DNA of 64,000 nt from Anas platyrhynchos (lineage: Eukaryota; Chordata; Aves; Anseriformes; Anatidae). How positions within the stretch are numbered: position 1 is the first letter of the stretch; the number at the start of each line of letters is the position of its first letter. This document shows positions 44,202 to 57,683 of this stretch, one piece after another. The notes below the pieces were generated by a model that worked only from the letters and a program-made list of their open reading frames with translations, was not told the origin of the DNA and searched no databases. A program made the position numbers and the translations under genes. The stretch spans positions 49,019,501-49,083,500 of the forward strand of contig NC_092591.1 of assembly GCF_047663525.1 (NCBI RefSeq), in the 5' to 3' direction.

Positions 44202-47200
44202 CAATTCCAAATCACAGGGTTACTGGAATTGACTCTTGACCTGAACTGTAACTCATCAGATTCATTCTGCTGAATGTTACACTTAATTATGCTTAATTCT
44301 ATTGAATTAGTTGTGTAGCAAATAGGTTTAGAGGCTTGGTATTTTTCTGTTGTTATGTTGCTGTTGCAGAAATACTCTGCAAACACTGGACTGAGATCCA
44401 TTCATTGCAAAACAATGAGATGAGCTAATGCACATTTGGCATTTCTTTTCAGCCTTGTTTCCTAAGAAAGCCTGTGCATGTGCAAATGCATGTACATCTT
44501 TCCATGTCTCCTCATGCCTGTTTAAGCTATTAGCCAGTTTTAACTGAATTTGACTGAAGAGTAGCCATGCCAGGAACATCGCAGGTTGTATAGAAGTAGT
44601 CAGGTGAGGAAAGGCAGGAGACCCTTCAGTGCCCTCAGTAAAAGACAACCCACGGGAAGGGCTGCAACAGCTACTAGGTAGGCGAGAATACACTTGAGAC
44701 AAATCTATATTCCCTGCTGTGGGAATCTCTGAGGCACAGCCCACACTGGTTTTGAGAACTATGACAGAAATCCAGATCCATAGGAAACCAAGATTTCTTC
44801 ATCTTACTGCTTATAAAGACTCTCTTTCTGACTTCCCCCTTTTCAAGAAATTGGTTGGCTTAACAAATGAAGACACGGGACTTCTCTGACTGGGGAAAGG
44901 AGGAATGCTAAAACCCATACAAAGACAGAGACTCAGGGATATACTTCTGAGAGCAAACAGTGAATGTGTGTGGGCTGGTACAGAATCGCAACAGGTTGAG
45001 TCCAGACAATTTGGATTTTTGGAATTAAAGTGAAACCCTAATGTTGTTTAAAGCCAATGTTTTTGTTATACCTGAATCTGATTCTGCTTGGGAACTTAAA
45101 TCAAAACCATCCTTAAACTCCGAGTTTCCCAGACTCACAGACTCATTTTTATCTGTATGATTTTTATGTGATGAGTTGCACAGATTACGTACACCAAGCG
45201 AGACAGATCTGATTTTCTGTGCAGAGTAAGTTAGGAGTTCCCAGAGATGTGCAAAGTGAGTTAGAGGTTACAGCAGCTCCTTCATTGTTTGCAAGAAGGT
45301 GACAAAGACCAGAACCATTCCTTTCAATTTAAGCTTGTTCTCCACAAGATGGTGCTCTTTCCCTTGTCCTGAGGTGGTTTTTGTTCAATCCGTCATTCAA
45401 CACCTAGCCATATTAGCCCCTCTGCATCTCTTGTTCCGTTTCTGCCCACACTGCTGTCACCCTGTATGCATTACACTGGGTGACTGCCTTTGGCCAGTTG
45501 TGCATGCTGCAGTTGTACATGACTGCCTTACAGGATGTTTGGAGTCTGGCAGTTCTTCAAAACCTTATGCTTTATTGCAAAACTGTGATATTGCAACCGA
45601 GTCCGATCACATTGCGTCAATCCATCCCAATCCTTTGTTACCGCCATATGTGTTCACCTTTACGGCACTGCCTGAGACAAGTGAACCAAGAAACCAGGTG
45701 CGTTTCCACACACCAGCACGACTGTTAGAGGGCACGATGTATTAATCAGGCATGGGATTGTGACCCGTGATGGAATGCGTTAGCTCTTTGGAAATCGTTT
45801 ATTGGTTTCTCCAGACCAGGTCTGTATCACCGTAAACAAGTGGATGACATGTCAAATTAAAAACAAAGGCTGAGTCAAACAGGAAACAAAGCTGATATTA
45901 CAGTGTCTGCATCCCGCGATTTCCAGAGCACTCGCTGCCCTCGCCTTGACACCGGGCTGTCCCCACCGCCCGCCCCACCACCTGCTGAGGGCAAACTCCA
46001 ACCTTGCCTTGGCCAGAGACGAGGCACCATGGCTCACACTGAGCAGCTAGCCAGAGAGCTCTCGTGGCTTCCATTTTACCTAATGCCAGGAAAGGAAGTT
46101 GTAAAGGCTTCACTATCTCCATAAAAAGGCTATAAAAGCTATACAAAGTTAACAGTGACCCGTGACATGGTCTCTCACTTTAGATGTATGGAGTGACACT
46201 GCACAAAACAGTAAAGCAACTGATCCACAAGGAACCTGACAGATCCCTCGAACCTGACAACCCTCAAGTGTGCCAGAGTCACTGGCTGCTTGGTGGGGAC
46301 TGCAGAGCCAGCTGCAGCCCTGATCTTCCACTGCAAACACCCTCAGCCTGTCCACAGCTCTCCATAGCCCTCACCTCTTCCTTTCTGTGGGGCTCGTTTT
46401 AAGAAAACTCATGAAATAGCAAAGAGTGTATTTTGCTGTGGTCCCCTTTTTCTTTCTCCCTTTCCGTATGTTTAACTGATATCAGTCTCCAGCCCCCTCT
46501 AATAATGTGTTATTGGAGACGTTAAGGAGATGCACCTGCTAAGTGGCTCAATGATTAACCCAGTGTCAGGAAGGGGTGGGTGTAGATTCAAACATTTCAT
46601 TTAAATAGATGGTGGCCAGGGGGGAATTACTTTTCTATAGCATATTTATGCTTTGTTCTGCTGATGTTACTAGGCTGGGAGGGAGGTGGGTCAGAAATTA
46701 TAGTTGCAGAGCTTTTGCTTTTATTTTTCTGTAAGAATTTCTTAAAGTATTTAATAAGATTGAGAATTATCACTCTCCCGTTCACCTCTTTGTGAAATTA
46801 GACAGACACTTGCCCAAGGCACATGGTGAGTCAGTAGCAATGTTGAACAGGTATGCCTGGGCTTTAGCTTGTGACCTTAGAGTGCTATTTTGGGGTTCTG
46901 TAACAATACTAAACTTCAGAAGGGAAAAAAATGCTTAAAGAAAATCATGGTGAGACCAAACAACTGTATCAATCCGAATACGTGTAAATAAGTCCTTTCT
47001 TCTCCTGTCAAGTGCTGCTAATTCACATAGTTCCTTTCATCTACAGATCAAGCGCCATCTGAAAAACAGTTAGGACTTTTGCCGGAAGGATGAACTAAAA
47101 TTCCATTCTACTTCCTTTTCTTTCAACCTTTTAGTGAAAAAAAAAAAAAAATCAAATAATTTTGATTTCAATCTTCACTTTTTAAGATGATACAGTTTTT

Positions 47201-47495
47201 GCAGCCTGTTTATTATTTTTGTGCCACTGTAGAAATTTCAATTGCGATGGGTTTTGCTGTTCGTTTTCCTCACTGAGAAGCCATTGTGCCATAGATAGCT
47301 CTTACACAGATTCACCACGTGCACAAATGGTGACTGGCTGCATGGATCTTGAGAGCTGTCCTTCTTAATATCCCCTGGTGCTTTAGAGATGTATCAGTTT
47401 ATCTGTTCTGAGATACTGTTATTCAAATGCCTAGATACCATAAGCATCTTGTATGGATCCACTGTTAAGGAAAAAAAGAGATAAAAAAAATCCTC

Positions 47496-47513
47496 CCGTA
47501 GTTGTAACTACGG
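47496..47513. repeat. Perfect 18-bp palindrome
   Basis: CCGTAGTT-GT-AACTACGG: 8-bp perfect arms around two bases. It stands in otherwise ordinary sequence next to an A-rich stretch. Confidence 0.9.
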
Positions 47514-48133
47514 TGGTAGAGCCATTGTGTGTTTGTGTCAAATACTTCAAGGTTAAATGATGACCATACCAGTGTCTCAAAATCTGCTTGTTAGTACAGA
47601 TTGAAAAGACACTTTCAGTTTGGTCTTTCCCTACATAAAATTTGCCTTTGTTTTGGAACCAAACTCTAAAGGTGGACTTACCTTCACTCTCCAGCTACCT
47701 TGAAGGTAGGATGCATTTAGAGATGAAAGAAAATTGTTGCAAGAATTTAAGCTCTCATCTGATCCCCTAGCCAAGAGGAAAGACTTCAGAGTACTTGCAG
47801 CTAAATGGATTCCTTTTTCCCATTCAGAGCTCCTCAGCTGGGAACGATGTTTGGGAGGTTACCCAACTCCACTACCCTAGAGTGTGAAAATTGATTTGGA
47901 AACAGAATTCTGATGAGGATGGGACAGCAGGGCTGTGGGAAATGCTTGCTCATGGTGCAGAAATGCAAATTGCTAATAAAGTATAAGTGCAGGAGAATTA
48001 ATCCAGGAAAGAGTGCTTTTTATCTTGTCAAGGGGCCAACAGTTTGTAACTGTGCTGCCCTTCTTTAGACGTCTTAATTACAAGTGGATACAGATATGCT
48101 GGTACACCAAATGATAGCAAAGTATTGTGGTAC

Positions 48134-48156
48134 TTTTTTTTTTTTTTTTTTTTTTT
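48134..48156 (+). repeat. T23 run
   Basis: Twenty-three consecutive T residues. Confidence 0.9.
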
Positions 48157-49605
48157 AGACGAAATGAATGTATTTCTTGTTTCTGATCTGAGGCATGGGC
48201 AGTAAAAACCAAAAGTAACGCTGAGTTTTATGAGGGGTCGGGAGATCCTGCTTCCTCTCTATACCGGGGCAGACGGGAAGGAAGGGTAGCTCTGTTGTTC
48301 GGTCTGGTGCAGCCCATTTGGACTTCTGAGTTTTAGCTATAGCACAAGTGATTAATGGGCCAAAAGCTACTGAGAGAAACTGCTTTTGCTGATTCATAAT
48401 TCACTTAATATAATGAAGATAGTCTTCCCATGATGAAGGGAGTGGTAGGTTGATCTAATGTCCTAGTTCTATCTCACCTGCAAAAGCTATCGCTCAGGTG
48501 ATGTGAAGCAGGACCCTCAAAGCAAGGACTGGACTCTGCCTCCCAGAGGTTACCAAGGGACTGCTGTGACTCAGAGTTTATCAGAGCCAAAGCAACAAAA
48601 CAAGAATGCAGCTTTCAGATAGCCTCCAGCTACGTGGCTTAGACGGGCACTGCTGCTGCGAGGTGCTGATTGGAACAGTATTGATCACCGGGTTAGCACT
48701 ACCTGCTGTTCTTCAGGATGACAGCATGTACCTCCTGACTTTGTCCTCTGCATTTAGGTTTGAGTGCTGGGTATTAGAGGGTGCTTCTTTTAAAACCATA
48801 GACACTATGGTAAACACTATTTAATTACCAAAAAGGACTCAATGTCTAGGCCAAGGTTTCGTCCACCACTAAAGTCCTGAGGAAAGATTTTCAAGGGTGG
48901 AGTTAGGAGTCTCAGGCACTTTGCCACGCCAGCACTGGCAATGACACTGCCCCTTGGCACCCTGAGACTGCTGTGGCTGATGCACCCTTTTCAGAGGCTG
49001 CGAGCATTTCCTGGGGTAATGCATCCAGTTGAAGGTCTTTCAGCCACATCCCTTTTTCTCTCTAGGGCATAAGAAGAGCCAACAAAACTGTATCATACCG
49101 GTCCTGAATATTAGTGAAGCAATGATGAGTTTCTCTCTGTGCCTTTCTCAAGGGAACCTGGAAGAGCGATTCAAAGAGCTCTGAGAATGTATGTTTTAAT
49201 AACACCCCTGGACTGTACTTGCTGGTCTTTGCGTTTGGCTTGACATTTTGTTTACTATAGTGTTTGTGAAATAAGGACAGCCATAAACATCCATCCAGCT
49301 GCACCTCTGCAATGACATGCTCTGACACGCACGAGTACTTTCAGTGGAAGTGTTCCTGCAGCCATCTTGAGAGATCTTTGTGGGTTCTCCAGTCATCCAG
49401 TTAGGGAGAAAAACAACCATAACATCTTACTGAGGTCACAGGATGAATAAGACATTATGAATAGCCATGCTGGAAACAAAAGCTTTGGTGAATAGTTGGT
49501 GAGAAATGTGGGGGTTGACAAAGTTTGCAGACCAGTTCAAAATAATGAAGCACTGGGAAAAATGTTAGCTTGTGGATTATGTCCAAGTTAAAAAAAAATT
49601 TTTTT

Positions 49606-49618
49606 GAACAAACTGTTC
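49606..49618. promoter_or_regulatory. Candidate GRE/PRE/ARE-type palindrome
   Basis: GAACAAACTGTTC, two perfect half-sites GAACA and TGTTC spaced by three bases, matching the consensus response element for glucocorticoid, progesterone and androgen receptors. It is embedded in a longer inverted repeat TTGAAC...GTTCAA. Such 13-mers also occur by chance; there is no functional evidence. Confidence 0.35.
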
Positions 49619-52600
49619 AATGTGGGGGCTTCACCCACCCTTATTTTCACCTGAGTGGTGAATCATTGGGTCACCTTCTTGAAGGTAAATCATTAAGTAA
49701 AAAATTTAGAGGGGAGGAAAAAAAAATCAATGTTGGGTTTACCCTATGTCCCAGAGCAGTGAATAATTGCTTTGTGTTGCTGTAGCAACAGATGGCTCAA
49801 TCTTTTGGGCTTACACTTCTCACCGGAGTGTCAGATCTGAGCAGGTCATAAATAAATTTGATGGTATCTTCTTTGCATCAGAAATTTTGCCGACAGATAA
49901 AATACCTTTCTTTTCTATGCCCTTTAAAAGAGGGCATATACTAACATGCCCACAATAATAACTTGCCCATTTGTGACAAAGCTGTTCTCCATATCATGTC
50001 TTACTGTTGATTCACAACTTCCTTCATGAACTACTGGGATTTTATCTGAAAGTCTCAATCAGATGTGTATTTATAAGCTTTTCTCAAATACAGATTGCAA
50101 ACATTCATAGACTTATTCTCCCAGCATCTGTATGAAATGATACTGTTTCACAGGTCTGGACCTGAAATGCAGGTATCATATAACCTGCCCATAGTCTTGC
50201 AGAAAATCTATGGCGGAAAGAGAAATACGCTCCAGATTTCCCAAGATAAACCCCATAGCCTTAAATACACAATCATCCAAGCTAAACATCAACTCTGCAA
50301 TCATGGGTCCAGGCATATCTTTCCCTGATACAATAAATAGCAGAAATATACTGGCACAAAATGATATCATGAAGTTAAGTATTAGAATATTTACTTTTCT
50401 TGGTCTTGTGAAATCCTAGCATTGATCTGTTTTTCCTCCCTCTGAGGTAGATTTTCAGATTTTTCTTAACTGATGCATCTTTAAGTTCACATTGGTATTT
50501 TGGTCACTCCATTCCCCTTTCTTCCACAAAATAGGTTTGTCACCTGTCAGGAAATTTCCAAGGGAAGAACAGAGCTGGTAGCAGGAATCAGCTGAAGGGA
50601 TGAATGCTCTCATTACACGAAAGTGCATGCTTAGCAATTAAAATATTCTAAAATAACATTGTAGTTGTTTTTGTGCTTTATGTACAGTATTAAAAATAAA
50701 ATAGTCTACCACAGGTAATTTATGAAAGCAGCTAATAATGAGTTCATTATTGCATAGCAAGCCAATGTTGCAGTCGTGGTTATAGGCCTAGCCAAGGTCT
50801 TTGATCTTCTGGTTCATTAATGTATAAATGAAAAGACTTTGGCTTTCATCTCACATCCATCGGCTAATTATCTCAGTAACTGGTCTCACTCAGATCTCAG
50901 GCAGTTCTTATTCAAGGACTTACCCTTTCATTTTCCATCCTCTATACAGGCAGTGAGTCACCAGAGTCATGATTTATTGTCCTTTCTTATACGAGATTTG
51001 TTATTTGCACAGCTCTGTTCAAGGGACTCATCTGTCTATAAAATTTTCAGTTGAAACAATTTGAAAATACTAGGTGATGTCGCTATTTGCAGTGACACCA
51101 TTGGATGTTAGTTAGGAGGAGCTGATTTTAAACAGGAAAATGCACCACAAGGCTGAACTGAGTATCACGATAGTACTACTATACTCTTCTGACTTCTTCC
51201 TCGGCTTCCAGTACATCAAGATATGAAACCCATGACTGTGAATAAGGTTCTGGGTTAAGAGGGCATTTGAAATAGTAATGAAGTTGAACTCTCAGATCTA
51301 TTAGCCTAGGTGTTAGAGTGTACCATATCAGAAGTGCACAGCAAATCATTTCTTCTTACAGAACTTTCAGTTGAAAAGTCTTCAGTTGACGTCTTCCTAT
51401 CAGCTCTAGGATCTCTACAAAAGAACTTGTGTAGTTTTGATTCACTTCCAAATGTTGCAAATAGTCACTTCTGTTCAGACTTCAGTCAAAATAATACATA
51501 TGTGATATTCATATATTTATATTCATTTGTATTTCTAAATGAATGAAATCTGATCTGAATGGTGTTGTTAAAGTGTTCTCTGTTTTGCACAGATTGTGGT
51601 TTTCACCTTGTATCTCAAAGAAAGGTTAATAGATATTAAATGGGACCTAATAGATGACTGCAGGTCTCTCCTTTCCTTTTTTCCATCTTTTTCATTATTT
51701 TCTTCATAACAGCTAATTCAACGTCAACAAATAAGAAAATTAAGTTCCCGACTTAGAACTTGCAGACCAAATATTTTATGCTAGGACACTAAGACATATG
51801 TCCTGTGTTTCTTATTTTTGTAAACAAAATACTTATTGATCAGTTATGTTCTGAAATAGTCCTAGAAACTCACAGTTGTTAGAAACTCACATTATAATCA
51901 TGTTATGGTGTTAAGATGATGAATGCTTGGAATGGTAAGACTGCTGACATGCCTGAGAGTTCTAGTAGTGTTTCTTTTTCCTTGTGTCTTTCAGTGAGCG
52001 ATGAAATATTTTGTACATTTTCATATACAAAAATGTTATGGATGACTTGCCTTGACTGCCATTTTGCTTCCAGAGATGAGTGCTGGTGCTGGGAATGGAG
52101 CTGGTTCTATGGAACTATATTATATGGAGAAAAATACTGAAGGTGATATTTAGCAATGATTGACTCACATCATTAACTGGTGTTGTCAGGGAGAATTCGC
52201 TTCTGTTATTTTTTTTTTACCTATCTATATACAACTGCCCACGAACAGGTAGCTGCTTTCTTCTAACTTGCACTCCTATATACAGTTTGTTTCAAGAAGC
52301 CTCAGTGCCTTTGCATCTAGCATTATTGGAGATGGGAATAGGGATGTGATATATAGTTTAGGAGATGAAAGTAGCTCAAGGTAGCATGCCAAGAGGAGTA
52401 TGACAGTGGGTTATAACTGGAGCATATGGATGAACATGAGCAGGTCAAAAGTGAAATGTCTGGGATAAGCTTCTTGACAGATTTTGATAAACCACTGAGT
52501 AGCCTTGCAAAGGAAATGGTACAAATACCACCATAAGGGGCACTTAAAACTAATCTAGATAATAGACTAGTTACAATGGTAGTTTTAGTAGTAGTTTCAA

Positions 52601-52684
52601 TACCTGCAATACACCTGATTGATTAAGGAACTCATTTGGATGGCTAAACATAGTCCTAAAGCCTGTATCAGCCTGGTCTGTGTC

Positions 52685-52760
52685 CTGATGACACTGTATT
52701 CATCAGGAGCTTGGACTGGAGACCTCAGGAGGTCCCTTCCAACCAGAATTATCTTATGAA
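52685..52760 (+). mobile_element. CR1 LINE 3' tail, plus strand
   Basis: gcttggactggagacctc followed by aggaggtcccttccaacc and a decayed ATTCTATGA-like end (attatcttatgaaat), the canonical CR1 3' terminus. An older CR1 body may extend left to about 52490, but this is too diverged to assert. Confidence 0.8.
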
Positions 52761-54445
52761 ATAAATACACTCAAATGTATTGTGATAGAAAAAGAAATGC
52801 AGAAAGTGACTGTTCCACTTCCTATACAGTCCATAAGTTGAAAATACATTTTTTTTTCTTTCTTTCTCCCTCTTTCTTCTCTTTCCACTCTCTTGTCTCT
52901 CTTCTTCTTTTGCAAGTTCTAGGGATATCAACAAAATTTCCTGTGCTAGCTGCATTGTGATCCAAGAACATACTTGTTGTGTGCTTTCTGGCCATACCCA
53001 AGAGCACTCAGAGGTGAGCATGTTGTCAGTCACCACTTTGAATAGATCATCAAGGCCAATAGTTAAATGATGTCATTGGCTGTAATGACAGAACAGACAG
53101 TTCATTTTAGTTGCAAAAGTGCAATCTCCTAATACAGAAATCCACATAAAGACTAGGTCCATTCTTCTGGATGTGGCTGCTCCATAGGTGGTACTTTCAG
53201 GTATCCTTCTGAGAGGCATTTCTGCAATGTGTGCATGTGGGTGGGTGCATGGTGAGGCCACCTGCCTGCTAAGTCACCAGTAGGTTCACTTCACTCCTTT
53301 GGGGGATCAACTCCCACTGCTAGGGTGATTTCAGCAGGCCTCACTGCCTGCCAGTATGTCCTCACACTTACACAGAATTATTTTCACACAAAATAATCTT
53401 GCGGAGTTCTCATGTTGAAACTGCATGTAAGTAGAAGGATTGGCCACAGGGCATGAGACCAGTGATGGAGTTTCCTAAAGATCACAATTCCAGCTCCAAG
53501 GCTTTCGCTAGCTTACTAGAAGAACAGGGAGCAGCTCAGGGAGAGACTCACTCCTTTGAAATTCAGGGCTGTGTTGCTGTGGGTCACTGAGTCTAGTTTG
53601 CAAGCCACAGAATGAGAATGAGTCCTACTAAAGTCACTCCAATTTTTCTCATTCTTTCCTCCCACAGATGCACCATGCCAGCTGCTAAAAGCCATTTCAG
53701 AAAGGGCATGGGAGAAACCTGGGAGAAGGTTTTTCTTTTAAATAAATCAAGTAATTAATTCTGAGTAATGCAAAGTAACATAGTAACCCTGCACAGGGAT
53801 GATGAAGTGCCAGCTTCATGCCAATGCGCCTCACTGCAGTACCTGGGATACTGTTCACATGGTCACTTTCCAGGATTTAACAGCCTGGTTGGTAAAAGGC
53901 AAATGCACCTCTTCAGTGCTTGAGGATCAAACAGCTACATACCTGAATAAAATTGGCCCCTTCCCCTGGCAAAAAGAATGTACTTGTACATTCAGCTGGA
54001 TTCATGCCATATGTCATAACCTGCCAAATACAAGGATTAGAAAAGTGAGATCTTTGCAGAGTAAAAGGTGTCTGAATAATACAGCTTTCACACATGGGCA
54101 GCCCATCTCAAAGACTAATGCAGCGTAACTGAGGACAAAGGCTAAATTTTAGGGCATCTCAAGCTTAATCAGTGTAATTACTACTAGTACTTTGTTCTGG
54201 TATATGCAAGACCTTCATGTATGGTATCCTACTCACCTCTACAGAGTCTTCATCGCTAGGCATATTCCCTCTACCTTGGAACGTCCCACAGACAGGAATG
54301 TGCTCATCTTCATAGACCTCTATCACTTGAAGAGTTACCCCATTAACAGCATAGACTAGATAGACCCAGAGTGACATTGTTCAAAGGCTGTGGCAGAAGC
54401 CAGAAGAACAATTCAGGCCTCTCAAGTCTTATGCATGTCCTGATT

Positions 54446-54480
54446 TAAAAAAAAAATAAATATATATATATATATAAATA
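54446..54480 (+). repeat. A-run plus (TA)n microsatellite
   Basis: An A stretch followed by about eight TA units. Confidence 0.9.
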
Positions 54481-55904
54481 TCTGCTCTGTGGTTTAACAT
54501 GGGCAAATTTTGTAGTGGGAACCAGCTGATTTTATCTGAAGTTGGTGTAAAACATTTGCTCAGACCGTCCTCCGTGTCAAATAGAATAGTATTTCCCCTT
54601 GTTGTGCATACATTGAACATGAATATTCCCTTTCAGGTAGCGTACTGGTGCGTCTAGCTACGGGAGGTGAAGGAACCTCTTGGGGGCATATAAGGATATG
54701 ACGCATAAATCTACCGAAAGTTTCACATTTCTTTTTATCTGTTAGCAAAGTTGAAGTTTAGTAAGGAAAGGGTGCAGTGTTTCAATTTCGTTATACAAAC
54801 AAATAAAAGTACTCGCAGTTCCATGGAATTTTAGCACAGTTAATCATAAACCTGATATTTGCATCTCACGGGCACTGAGCATTGTGTAGATACTGGAGTT
54901 AGGATAAACTGGTTTGGAAAGGTTTGCCTGCTATAGCTGTGTCCAAGGCTTAACCCTCATTCCTTGACTGATGCTGGCGAAGGAAATCCTGTCATCATCA
55001 CAAAGATTAGAGGATAGTTTATGAACTATTCACACATCATGTTATCTTGCAGGTAAGCTGCCTGCTTTGAAATGTCCCCAAAAGATCTGTTCAGGTAAGA
55101 TTCCTAAGGCTAACTTGAACCATGAAGACTTGGGTTTTTGATGTCCTTTGTACCTATGCAGGGCTTAGATCCCTTCATTCGCTTCTGTTCAGCTATTCCA
55201 ACTTTGCCTTACGGCAGATGCGTACACTCCCTGTCTCTAAAGGCTGAAATCTTGGAGGCCTTTTTACTAGCCCTTCCCAAATACATGAATGTACCCATCT
55301 GAATGCACTCAGCTCACATTTATGCACCAAGACAGACACATGCATAATAAGATTCTTACTTTATCCCCTCCTCAGTCATTCAGTCATGTAGTGCTAAACC
55401 ACATGCACGCAGACATGCATGAAAATGCACTCATCCAGAATATTATTACTCTTCAATGTCATGAAGAGTGAGAAGCTTGTGTTGAAGAACTTGGTCACCC
55501 ACATATTCACGCTGCACTGGGTCTCTGCTGGGTGTATTCGTAGTTGAGCAATCCAAGGGAGCAGCACTTGTGCTATAAATTCCTTGTAACTAATCAAATC
55601 CATAATCTCACAGTCAGACACCCTGCACCCCAAACTCCCTCCCCCCCCCAATCCCACAGGTTAGGACCTTTGTTGTGCTGCCCTGTCCTTGAACTGCTTG
55701 GGCTTTAAATCTGCGCATGGGTGTTTGTGTATAGGGATGTCCTTTACTCCTCATTACTATTTCATTTTGTCAACCCATGTGGCTTACAAGGGTGAGTGCC
55801 TTGAAAAGTAGCTGATTACACTGTGAACAACTTAAATTTTCACATAACTTCTGCTATCACTTTTTGTTATTTTATAGGCTCCTCAATCTGTCCTTATGAC
55901 ACAT

Positions 55905-55936
55905 TTTTATTTATTTTTATTTTTTTATTTTTTTGG
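55905..55936 (+). repeat. T/ATTT-rich repeat
   Basis: Tandem TTTTA/TTTA units ending in T runs. Confidence 0.85.
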
Positions 55937-57652
55937 CAGCCTGTTGTCCTTACTTTTTAATCTTCTGCTTTCACAGAGCATAAAGAAACCGCACGTGCTC
56001 CATGAACATCTCTGCTAGAGGTTATCTCAAATTAAATTCTCTCCTCTGAGCAGCTTTTAAGTTTGGGAATACTCAAACCATGTAGATTCCCCATAGATTT
56101 GTAAAGCCCCCCGTGAGCTTCTTACGAAATCTAACACTCTTAAATTGGAAGAAGTTTCTACTGAAAAGAAATAGGGTTAGAATCAGAATTCTGCAGCTGG
56201 GACCCACTTACCGTGTGTAGATTTCCTAAGAGGTGTGACATTAAATGCTGTATATAAAATGCCTATGTCAAATACTGTGATGCAGTCATCTATGTGCAGG
56301 AATGAACTTGAACATTTGTCCAGCCATCCTACAGTGCTTATACCCACTTTTTCTTCTCTGTAGCTCAGTGACAAGGTGTCCACATGATTTAAGAGCTCTT
56401 CTGAGCTCTCTGATTGTGCTCCAGTTCCAATCTCTCTGAAATCAGTGGCTCTTGCAGGACTACACAGTGACTTATACTTACAAATGGTCCTAGCACAAAC
56501 ATCCTTCTATATCCGCCACACTTTGGAAAAGTGAGGTACAACACATCAGAATGGCTTTGCCTCTCCTGGCCCCTGTGGCTTTACCATGTCTGGGTTGTGA
56601 ATGTAACACACAAAGTATTTGAGCCCTACTAAAAGGTTATCTTGCTGTATTTGTGCTCCTTTGTGCATTACTGTGTGCTTGTATTCAGTGAAAGATAGTT
56701 TTATGTTCTTAAAATCAAAGGTTTTGATTTGTTTTGTTCCCAGCAGCATCAAGGTGTTTGCTAAGAGATTGAAACCACAACAGATAGAAAAGACCCATTA
56801 GGTCATTTTGCCCTGCCTGTTGTTTCTTAACACCTACTATTGCATAAAGTTATGAAGCTTTTTCTCTGACAAAGCATTCCACAGTTGGTATAGCCTCACA
56901 ATAATCCCTATTTGGACTTAGAAATTGTAATGTTAAAACACTCCTTCAGTAGTCCTTCCTCCCCTTTGATCATATAACCATCTGTTATAAATAAGTGATT
57001 ACCTATGTCCATAATTTCCTATAAGAGGAAACACCACTGAAGAAACGAAACTGTTTATATGAATGAACAGAGAAGACATGATTATTGACTCCTGAACAGG
57101 CTATGAACAGGACTATATTTACAAATGCTGTTGGATACATATTGTCAAAATCTCACAGAGGTCTGCATTGGTTCATATGGGTGGAAAACATGGCTTTTAA
57201 GTCTTATAAATGGTTTCTTATCAATTGGTCCAGGTGACTCCTTACAAATTGTTCACTTTGTTCTTTCAAATGAGTTGCAGAACAAAACAGATGCTGCGTT
57301 GGATTTAATGGTCTCCTCAGTTCTGTACATCTTTATTTGCCACAGACATTATTTATTAATTTTAATGTCTCTCTCCCCGTTTCTCATACCAGTTTACTCC
57401 CACCAGCGTGAGCAACAATAGAAGCTGTTGCACAAAGGAGTGGCTGGATGCCACTGCGCTGTTACATTGAGTTGGTTTGACCTGCACACTGAGGAGGCTG
57501 AAACAAACACATAATTAATAATAAGACTATATTCTCTCTAGGATTTGCATTTTTCCTTCAGTGTTTGTGTAAGCCATTCTATTTGCCCTGCTGGTTCATT
57601 TTAGCTCTTTGTTACCCTTATCTTTTCCATGGAAAGCTTAACACATTATTTG

Positions 57653-57683
57653 TTTATATATATATATAATTATTTATTTATTA
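57653..57683 (+). repeat. (TA)n followed by (TTTA)n
   Basis: About seven TA units, then TTTA units. Confidence 0.85.

Larger units (their letters stand above)
37001..49000. other. Upstream intergenic region, second part; no exon recognised
   Basis: Contents seen: a TGTACC-rich cluster at 37009-37110, a T-rich tract at 44167-44201, an 18-bp perfect palindrome at 47496-47513 and a T23 run at 48134-48156. A 148-codon plus-strand frame at 45299-45745 begins with GTG and resembles nothing known. No gene is called. Confidence 0.5.

Noticed and set aside
49062..49420. Two overlapping minus frames of 74-88 codons with transposase-like flavour
   Set aside because: No catalytic motif or terminal repeats; the frames overlap each other, so at most one could be real and neither is recognised.
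51080..51115. Inverted repeat ggtgatgtcgc...gtgacacc as a transposon end
   Set aside because: Only about four bases pair cleanly at the arms; not convincing.
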